64,000 nucleotides of DNA from Cephalotus follicularis (Eukaryota > Streptophyta > Magnoliopsida > Oxalidales > Cephalotaceae), in the NCBI GenBank assembly GCA_001972305.1, contig BDDD01001802.1, positions 131,554 through 195,553 of the forward strand, in the 5' to 3' direction. Positions 56,702 to 64,000 of this stretch are shown here, piece by piece. How positions within the stretch are numbered: the first letter of the stretch is position 1; each line of letters opens with the position of its first letter. The translations under genes and the position numbers were made by a program. The notes beneath the pieces are model-generated. The model saw only the letters and a program-made list of their open reading frames with translations, was not told the DNA's origin and made no database searches.

Positions 56702-58328
56702 ATGGCAACGTCTATGAATCTAAACGTAGGATTAGAAGGATCATCCATAACTAGACCTCCTTTCTTTGACGGAAATAATTATAGTTTTTGGAAAACTATA
56801 TTGACCATATTTTTACAATCCTTAGACTATCAATTATGGCACATTATTGGTAATGGTCCTAGGATTCCCAAGAGAACGGTAGAAGGAGTAGTTTCTCTAA
56901 AACTCAAAAATGAATTTAACGATAATGACTTTAGAATGCTTCAATTAAATTCAAATGCTAAACATGTTTTGTTTTGTGCCATGGGTCCAAATGAGTTTAA
57001 TCGCATTTCTTCTTGTGATTCAGCTAAAGAAATGTGGGACTTATTAGAAGTTTCTTATGAAGGCACTACTCAGGTAAAGGAATCGAAAGAAGCATACTTG
57101 TACACGAATATGAATTGTTTATGATGCATGACAATGAAAATATCAGTGATATGTTTTCTCGCTTTACTACGATTATTAATTCTCTTAAAAATCTTGGCAA
57201 ATCTTATCCTAACCAAGAACTTGTTAGGAAGATTTTAAGGTGCTTGCCAAGAAGTTGGACACCAAAGGTAACGGCTATTGAGGAAGCTAAGGACCTCATG
57301 ACTCGTCCACTCGAGCAACTTCTTGGACCCTTAATGACTTATGAGACTACAATGAAAAATCACGAAAATGAGGTGAAAAAGGTGAGAAAGACTATTACTT
57401 TAAGAGCCTCAAAGGAAGAAAGTGAGAGTGATGAAGATGGTGATATGGCGCTTATCACAAGTCAATTTAAGAAGTTCCTCAAGAGTCAAAAATGTAAGAA
57501 GTCTTTCAAAAAGAGGTTCCCTCAAAATGAAGAATCAAGCAAAAAGGAAGAGCTAACTTGCTTTGAGTGCAACAAACCGGGTCATTTCACAAGCGAGTGC
57601 CCAAGTCTTAAAAAGAAAGAGAAATTAAAGAAAAGTAATGAGCACTCCAAGAAGAAGAAAGCAATGGTAGCAACTTGGGATGATAGTGATCCCTCAAGCT
57701 CCGATGAGGAAAGTGATGAAGAAATAGCCAACATCGCTTTCATGGCAATTGAGGGGGAGGAAGAAGATGAGGTAAATTTTTATTTTGATGAATTACAAGA
57801 TGCCTAAGAGAATTTATTTAGTGAATATAAAAATGCTTGATTGAAGAATAAATCTCTCAAGAAAGATGCTATTTCAATGTCAAAAGAAATTGAAACTCTT
57901 AAGAATGAGTATAGTAACTATACAAATGAGATTGAAATTTTAAATGTTTCTTTGAAATTGACAAATGATTTTAAGGATGAAAATGAAATTTCGAAACTTG
58001 AAATTGATGCTTTGAAGAAAATCTTTTCTTAGTTTTTAAATAGTAGCAACAAATTGGATAATCTTTTAGGACTTCAAAGATGTGTGTTTGACAAAGCCGG
58101 TCTAGGCTACGAAGAAATGAAAAATGTCAAACACTTTAAAAATTTCTTTGTTAAGAAAAATGAGCTCAAAATTGTTTGCAACTATTGTGGTAAAAAGGAC
58201 ATATCTCTACTTCTTATGTTCATAAAAAGAATTCAGGCTTTGTTAAACCGAGAAAAATTTGGGTTCCCAAAGGTACCTTTGTAACTAACTTACAAGGACC
58301 CAAGTTCGCTTGGGTACCAAAAGCCTAA
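56702..58328 (+). pseudogene. gag: G unit 2 gag (Sirevirus-like)
   Basis: ATG 56702 (MATSMNLNVGLEG). It is nearly identical to unit 1 and keeps Trp where unit 1 has TGA. A frameshift near 57090 separates frames 56702-57124 and 57115-57807. The latter holds the capsid core, a Lys-rich segment and the knuckle CFECNKPGHFTSEC, followed by acidic SDPSSSDEESDEE. Stops at 57805, near 57838 and at 58030 break the coiled-coil-like extension. The end reads NYCGKK, then after a shift IWVPK-type repeats to TAA at 58326. No pol domain follows. Confidence 0.86.
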
Positions 58329-58796
58329 ACTTTGTTATTGTAGGTGTACTTGAAGTCAAAATGTCCAAGTACATTTGTTGGAGAGAAAAGCTTTTATTGA
58401 GGGGGAGGTAATGATATGAATGTTATTATTAGAATTTGTTTACACTTAATACATTAATCCTTTCTTTAACATTATTCCAACTTTCAATTATTATCACTTT
58501 ATCTTTCAAAAGGTATCACTTTTATATTGTCAAATTGGTATCAAATTTGTAAACTTAAAATTATTCTCTCTGATGCTAACAAAAAGGGGGAGAAAGCATA
58601 TGTTAAGGGGGAGTTGATAAAAGTAGTATTGGTATAATGACCATGCTGAAAAATATCTTAATGCATATATTAAGGGCGAGCTTAACTAAGGGGGAGTTTG
58701 TCATTTTTTAATTTTTGATATATGTTAAATTTCTATTATCTTTATTGTTGATGCATTTTATTGTAAATGTTTTGTCATCATCAAAGAGGGGGAGAT
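58329..58796 (+). promoter_or_regulatory. Multiplied polypurine tracts, G unit 2
   Basis: Non-coding, with AGGGGGAG tracts near 58400, 58585, 58607, 58688 and 58787, and one mutated copy (AGGGCGAG) near 58672. The arrangement matches unit 1. Confidence 0.85.
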
Positions 58797-59484
58797 TGTT
58801 GGGTTTTATCTAACAATCCTAGTTTTGATGATAACAAAGCAACTAACGTGTTTGCTAATATGAAAGAATGAATAAAGATAATAAAAACAACAAAGTGCAG
58901 AAACAGGACAAAGCACCGATGGTTTGTAAATAAACGACAGCGCTTAAAGGAAAACCGACGAGGGCATTGGATAAAGCTTTAGCGGTTGATAGAACAAAAC
59001 TGGTTAAAGCGCTGATGGTCTAATGGAAAGCGTCAGCGGTTTGGACTAAGGCATCAACGCCTACGAGCAATGTACCAGTGGTTAAAAATAGAAGCATTCA
59101 AGATCATTTGAGGGACTCAAAGCGGCGACACTCTGAAATTAGCGTCAGTGCTTGAAGCAAAAGAGCAGACGCTCAAAATAAGGCCTCAGCGGTTGGAGCG
59201 AGAAATTCAAATTAATATGCACAACGGTAACATAAGGGTCGACGCTTAGTATTACACTGTCGACGCTTTGCGCGCGGGCAGAAATTAACTGGACCATTCT
59301 TTGAGCACCGTTTCAATCACAACAAGTTCTAATGCAACGGCCAAATAACTTCACCAATGGCTAGAATAAAAAAAAAAGCTATATATACAAGCCAAGAATC
59401 AACATCAAAGTACTTCTTCATCAACTTACAAAGAAACCGTCATCATCTTAGAAGAGAAGAACATCAAGGGAGAAAAGCTTCCAC

Positions 59485-59520
<36 letters not shown>

Positions 59521-60147
59521 AAGCTTGTGTCAAGCACTTTAGCATTTTCATATCAAACCTTTGAGAGGTTATTTGTAAATACAAAACCATCCATTACAAA
59601 TTTTTCATTGTAAAAAGGGGAGTGAACGCTTAGTCAGATTATCAAGGGATGTGAACTCTTAGTAGGATTATCCCAGGGTGTGAACCCGGTGGGGAGTGAA
59701 CTCTTGTAAGGTGTTTCTTTGATTTGCACCCGTAACCCAAAATCAAAGGGTACTAGCGGTTTCTAGTGGAATCTCAAGGATACAAATCTTTCATTGTAAA
59801 AAGGGGAGTGAACCCTTAGTAAGATTATCCCGGGGTGTGAACCCGGTGGGAAGTGAACTCTTGTAAGGTGTTTCTTTGATTTGCACCCGTAACCCAAAAT
59901 CAAAGGGTACTAGTGGTTTCTAGTCGAATCTCAAGGATTTACCTTGGCAAAAGTGGACGTAGGCAAGAGCTAGCCGAACCACTATAAACTCCGTTTGCAA
60001 TCTTCTAACTCTATCTCTTTACTTAATATTGTTTGTTTATTTGCATTGTTATTAATTGTTCTCGTATGCTTGTTTCTATTCATAGTGTAATTTTTATTTT
60101 CCGCAAACCACAAATATCTCTTTAGAGGTGGCCATTAAGGACCTACA
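58797..60147 (+). mobile_element. LTR3 of array G
   Basis: 1351 bp, TGTTGGGTTTTATC...GGACCTACA. It is longer than LTR1 because of a 186-bp tandem duplication (units from 59595 and 59781). It has palindrome-like cores at 58910-59280, including GGTCGACGC near 59228 and GTCGACGC near 59260, and an AT tract at about 59488-59518. No gene is present. Confidence 0.88.
59595..59966. repeat. 186-bp tandem duplication in LTR3
   Basis: TACAAATTTTTCATTGTAAA at 59595 recurs, with one change, at 59781, and the following sequence (minisatellite, CACCCGTAACCC, CAAAGGGTACTAG) is repeated. LTR1 and LTR2 have one copy. Confidence 0.88.
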
Positions 60148-60355
60148 CCTGGCGTCGACGCTATTTCATGGCATCAAAGCTTAAGGCAATTCCTTAACGT
60201 CATATTTTGTTCCTTGGCGTCGACACTTTGCTTCATAGCGTCGACGATTTAGGCCATTTCATTATTTCAATTCAATACAACATTCTTTACTCAAAATTCA
60301 ACACCACAAGTTGGACATTCATGTTTTTCATTAATTCATGATTCAAGACATTACA
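60148..60355 (-). mobile_element. 3' LTR of element J, fragment 3 (LTR start)
   Basis: The right edge GACATTACA at 60355 is TGTAATGTC on the minus strand, the start of the J LTR, next to a PPT. It carries GCGTCGACGC-type palindromes at about 60153, 60222 and 60238. It joins fragment 2 across array G, possibly with some LTR sequence lost, because no TSD is visible. Confidence 0.83.
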
Positions 60356-60367
60356 ATCTCCCCCCTT
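60356..60367 (-). promoter_or_regulatory. Polypurine tract of J
   Basis: ATCTCCCCCCTT on the plus strand is AAGGGGGGAGAT on the minus strand, next to the LTR start. Confidence 0.85.
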
Positions 60368-60397
60368 CAAATAATTCATCCTCGAATTTTAAAATTC

Positions 60398-61990
60398 CTA
60401 GAAAAGATGAGGGTAGCGCTCCCGAATCTCATCTTCACGTTCCCACATTCCTTCATCAGGATGATGGAACTGCCATTGAACCTTCACCATAGGAATAGTT
60501 TGATTCCTCAACACTCGAGTCCTCCAATCCAGGATCCTTACAGGCAGTTCCTCACAAGAAAGATCATCTTGCACCGATATCGAGTCATAATCCAAGATAT
60601 GTGATAGATCTCGGATGTAGCCGCGCAACATAGAAACATGGAAGACGTCATGTACATTTGACAATGCAGAAGGCAAAGCGAGCTGATATGCCACCTCCCC
60701 AACTCTTTCAAGAATCTGAAAATGACCAACGTAGCGTGGAGCTAGTTTGCCTTTTTTTTCCCCAACCATTTGGACACCCGTCCAAGGAGAAACCTTCAGA
60801 AATACATGATCTCCGACATCAAATTTCAAATGTCTTCTTTTCACACTATCGACATAACTCTTTTGTCCTCATTGAGCTACAAGCAATCTCTCTTTCATCA
60901 CCTTGACTTTCTCCATAGTCTCCTCAACAAGATTCGACCAAATATCGGTCGTTCACCAACTTCATCCCAACAGATAGGTGATCTACATTTCCTTCCATAA
61001 AGTGCCTCGTTACGGAGCCATACAAATGCTCGAGTGATAACTGTTATTGTATGAAAACTCTATCAAGGGAATATGATCCTCCCAAGTACCATTGAAATTA
61101 ATAACACAAGCTCAGAGCATATCTCCCAAAGTATGGATAATACACTCGAACTATCCGTCAGTCTGCGGATAAAAAGTTGTGGTAAAAATCAGCTTAGCTC
61201 CAAAAGCTGTCTGAAATCTCTTCAAAAAATTGGAAATAAACATCGAATCTCGATCACATACAATACAAACAGGAACATCATGCAGTCTCATAATCTCCTT
61301 AATATACAGCCGAGCCAACTTGCTCACTGAATCAGTAACATGTGTAGTTAGAAAGTGAGCAGACTTCGTGAGTCTATCAACAATAACCCACATTGCATTA
61401 TGACGATGCCGAGTCAACGAAAATCCTGAAATGAAATCCATAGTCACGTGTTCCCATTTCCACTTTGTCATTGGCAATGACTGCAGTAATCCTGCCGGTC
61501 TTTGGTGTTCGGCCTTGACCCTATGACAAGTCAAACACTTGGCGACATACTCAGCGATCTCACGCTTCATGCCGGGACACCAAAATTTATGCTTCATATC
61601 CTAATACATTTTTGTACTACCAGGATGAATGCTATACTGAGATTTATGAGCCTCATAAAGTAGCTCGCTTTTCTATCCATCATCATTCGGAACACACGCC
61701 TGTCCTCGAAACCTCAATATACCATCAGAATGCATCTGAAAATCATACTTCGATCCCAGACTCTCTTGAATCTTCTGCAATTTAGGATCATACATCTGAG
61801 CATTCTTAATCTCACTAACCAATGCAGGATGAGCTCGAAGACTAGCAACAAAGACCCCAGGGAATCTCGCAAACGGAGACCATTTCTGAAAGTCTTCCAG
61901 CATCCTCAGTTACGACACCATTGTATTAGCTATCATAGCATTACGACTCAAAGCATCAGCAACAACATTAGCTTTTCCAGGATGGTACTA
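60398..61990 (-). pseudogene. Element J integrase and chromodomain-like tail
   Basis: Minus-strand frames at 61903-61673 (DFQKWSPFARFPGVFVASLR, LRFRGQACVPNDDG), 61597-61151 (CLTCHRVKAEHQRPAGLLQS, MDFISGFSLTRHRHNAMW, CDRDSMFISNFLKRFQ) and 60844-60398 (FLKVSPWTGVQMVGEKKGKL, RYVGHFQILERVGEVAYQLA, VKVQWQFHHPDEGMWERE). The first two catalytic Asp are present; the region around the Glu, near 61000-61150, is broken. The tail is complete to the stop at 60398. Sequence is very close to element I, so the two are the same family. Confidence 0.87.
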
Positions 61991-62890
61991 AATATTACAA
62001 TCATAATCGTTGAAGAATTCAAACCATCTACGATGCCTCATATTTAATTCGTCTCGGCAGAACGAATACTTCAAACTCTTGTGATTAGTAAATATCTCAA
62101 ATTGTGCTCCATATAAATAATGTCTCCATTTTTGAAGGGCAAAGAGAATAGCAGCCAATTTGAGATCATGCGCTGGGTAATTCTCTTCATAAGCTTTCAG
62201 CTTCCTCGAAGCAAAAGCAATCACCCTACCACGTTGCATCAATACGTAACCCAAACCTTTACTCGAAGCATCGCCATACACAACAAAATCTTCATTACCA
62301 TCGGCAATGCCAAATTACGAGTAGAAATCAACCGATCCTTCAATTCTCACAAACAAGCCTAGCAGTCTCCATCCCAGACTAATAAAGGCTTCTCCTGGCT
62401 CAGTTGTATCAACGGCATGGCAATTCTCAAAAAATTTTGGATGAATCTCCGATAATAACCCGCCAATCAAAAGAAACTGCGTACCTTGGTTACATTCTTC
62501 GGTTGTGGCCAATCCCAGAAAACCTCAGTCTTCGACGGATCCACAACCAAACCTTCTCCAGAAATTATGTGACCAAGAATGATCACATGATCAGGCCAAA
62601 ATTCACGCTTACCGAATTTGGCATACAAACACTATTTCTGAGAATCTGCAAAACAACTCTCAGGTGGTATGCATGTTCCTCCTCATTCTTCGAATATATC
62701 AGTATGTCATCGATAAATATTACAACAACTGATCCAGATACGGTCGAAACACATCGTTCATCAATGACACGAATGCTATCAGTGCATTGGTAACACCAAA
62801 CGGCATTACTAAGAACTGATAGTGACCATATCAAATTCAAAAAGCACTATTTTCGATATCACCTCCCCGTACTCTCACCTGGTGATAACC
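61991..62890 (-). pseudogene. Element J RNase H and RT C-terminal half
   Basis: The minus-strand frame 62281-61988 has [34 protein letters not shown] (the catalytic Glu reads Lys) and FTNHKSL (the third Asp reads Asn), so RNase H is inactive. RT is split: 62840-62583 contains [15 protein letters not shown], the catalytic FIDD box. Between 62300 and 62580 the connection domain is scattered over frames. Confidence 0.82.
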
Positions 62891-63330
62891 CAATCTCAAG
62901 TCGATTTAGAGAATACTTTCGAACCTTGTAACTGATCGAACAATTCCTCGATGTGTGGAAGAGGATACTTGTTCTGAATTGTTGCCTTATTCAAAATCTG
63001 ATAATCGATACAAAGTCTCATCAACCCATCTTTCTTCTTCACAAACAATACCGGTGCACCCCACAGGGAAACACTAGGTCGAACGAAGCCTTTGTCAATC
63101 AAGTCTTGCAACTGCAACTTCAACTATCTCAACTTTGTAGGAGCCATTCTATATGGTGCCTTAGAAATAGGAGCTGTTCTGGGTACAAGATCAATAACAA
63201 ACTCCATATTCCTCTTCGGCGTCAATGATACCAAATCTGCAGGAAATACATCAAGAAATTCTTTTACAACAGGAATTTCCTGAAGGCTCAATCCCTTCTC
63301 CTTTCTACTATCAATCACATAAGCCAAATA
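62891..63330 (-). pseudogene. Element J RT N-terminal half
   Basis: Frames 63327-63124 ([59 protein letters not shown]) and 63123-62896 ([58 protein letters not shown]). A stop between them interrupts TKLR*MKLQLQD. The match with element I is close throughout. Confidence 0.86.
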
Positions 63331-63780
63331 TCCTTCTCATCTTTTCTCAAGAAACCTCGTTGCACGAGTGAAGGATATAATTGGTGTCAAAAATCCCGTG
63401 TCTCCTGTAAACTGGAAAGTAGTACCATCGGGAAAACAAAAATCCACTATCTTGCTGTAACAGTCCAGCCAAGCATGATGAGTTGATAGCTAATCCATAC
63501 CCAAGATGACATCAACATCTCGAATGGGCAATACAATCAGATCTACATACAACGGTATGCCCGCCATAGAAACTTTGAAACACTTATATATGATATCCGT
63601 ACACATGGAATCTCCAGCAGGTGTACTCACATCCAAAACATATGGCATGCAATCGGGTGTCATACCCAAACAAGATGCAAATCGGGAAGCAATAAATGAA
63701 TGTGATGCTCCCGGATCCAACAACACTCTAGCAGAAAAGCCATAAACATACAATGTACCTCAAATAACAGAAGTAGATTC
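63331..63780 (-). pseudogene. Element J protease
   Basis: Minus-strand frame 63753-63490: MYVYGFSARVLLDPGASHSF with the active-site triad D-P-G at 63717-63709, and [16 protein letters not shown] just before a stop at 63490. Downstream sequence continues with LDCYSKIVDFCFPDGT-type protease end in the same neighbourhood. Confidence 0.84.
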
Positions 63781-64000
63781 CAAAACTTCTGTCTGAGCAA
63801 TAGTAAAGACTCTACCTTTCATGATGCTTTTGCCAGTATCTCTCCGCTGCGAAGGCCCAGATGCAGGCACCGCTGCTACTCGCAGATTCAATAGGTGCTA
63901 TCACCTGACCCCTACAATATTCTTTCATCATATGGCCAGATGCCCCACACCTCATGCACAATCCATTCTTCGCCCAACAATCCATCTGCTGGTGGCCTAT
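63781..64000 (-). pseudogene. gag: Element J gag, C-terminal end (cut by window)
   Basis: The minus strand reads, from 64000 inward, IGHQQMDCW, then GLCMRCGASGHMMKEYC, a CCHC knuckle with one extra residue before the last Cys. A Ser/Ala-rich linker and RYWQKHHER-type sequence lead towards the protease. The rest of gag, the PBS and the 5' LTR lie beyond the window. Confidence 0.75.

Larger units (their letters stand above)
39499..60147 (+). mobile_element. Element G: tandem Sirevirus-like gag-only array
   Basis: Three LTRs and two internal regions in one orientation: LTR1 39499-40673, internal 40674-42822, LTR2 in three pieces between 42823 and 56646, internal 56647-58796, LTR3 58797-60147. 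Each internal region has a PBS, a gag and six PPT-like tracts but no protease, integrase, RT or RNase H. LTR2 is interrupted by H and I. No matching TSD was found around the whole array (CATAG on the left, CCTGG on the right), as expected if unequal recombination between two copies built it. Confidence 0.88.

Noticed and set aside
39499-60147. A target-site duplication for the whole of array G
   Set aside because: CATAG on the left and CCTGG on the right do not match, and shifting the ends by a few bases did not produce a match.
92-60250. SalI sites (GTCGAC) as a cloning artefact
   Set aside because: The sites are many, degenerate and embedded in LTRs at regular steps, and occur in both LTRs of single elements. 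Vector linkers would not do this.

Overview
The window is repeat-dense plant nuclear DNA. Almost every base belongs to a long-terminal-repeat (LTR) retrotransposon, and I found no host protein gene, tRNA or rRNA gene. The plant call rests on chromovirus gag-pol of the Tekay/Del type (Ty3/gypsy with a C-terminal chromodomain-like tail), a Sirevirus-like Ty1/copia gag with multiplied polypurine tracts, and primer binding sites matching plant initiator tRNA-Met. AT-rich LTRs of 2.5-3 kb and nested insertions suggest an angiosperm with large heterochromatic blocks. The species cannot be told from this sequence.

Layout. (1) 1-1451: end of an antisense chromovirus LTR (D). (2) 1452-27196: an old antisense copia array (B, one LTR, K), cut by D, by a gag-only gypsy element A (1567-8971, TSD AAGTC) and by an antisense chromovirus C (10858-19575, TSD AGTTT). 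(3) 27197-28026: an LTR-like fragment L, interrupted by antisense chromovirus J, which runs from 28027 past the window end. (4) The 3' LTR of J is split by chromovirus E (29646-38803, TSD TATAA) and by a tandem Sirevirus-like array G (39499-60147: LTR-gag-LTR-gag-LTR). (5) The middle LTR of G is split by a solo LTR H (42908-45722, TSD GATAA) and a two-LTR chromovirus I (46561-56365, TSD TAAGG). (6) 60148-64000: rest of the J LTR, then its decayed pol and the end of gag. The nesting is four levels deep (L > J > G > H and I).

All polyproteins are broken by stops, frameshifts or deletions, so nothing here looks autonomous. A and both G units carry gag but no polymerase. C and E have each lost the chromodomain end of pol together with the start of the 3' LTR.

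The most striking signal is not a gene. Nearly every LTR, and the leader of the copia element, carries an array of degenerate 10-bp palindromes centred on TCGA, placed about 21 bp apart with occasional 28-29 bp gaps. There are two outer consensus forms, CAGTCGACTG and GCGTCGACGC. The 10-bp cores are conserved while the spacers between them are not. The arrays sit at similar offsets in LTRs of different gypsy lineages, and also occur in two copia lineages. In one pair of homologous LTRs (H and I) the flanks align while the palindrome type has switched. I know of no description of this arrangement, although palindrome clusters in Sirevirus LTRs are known. Two conserved hairpins in the gypsy LTRs are further candidate cis elements.
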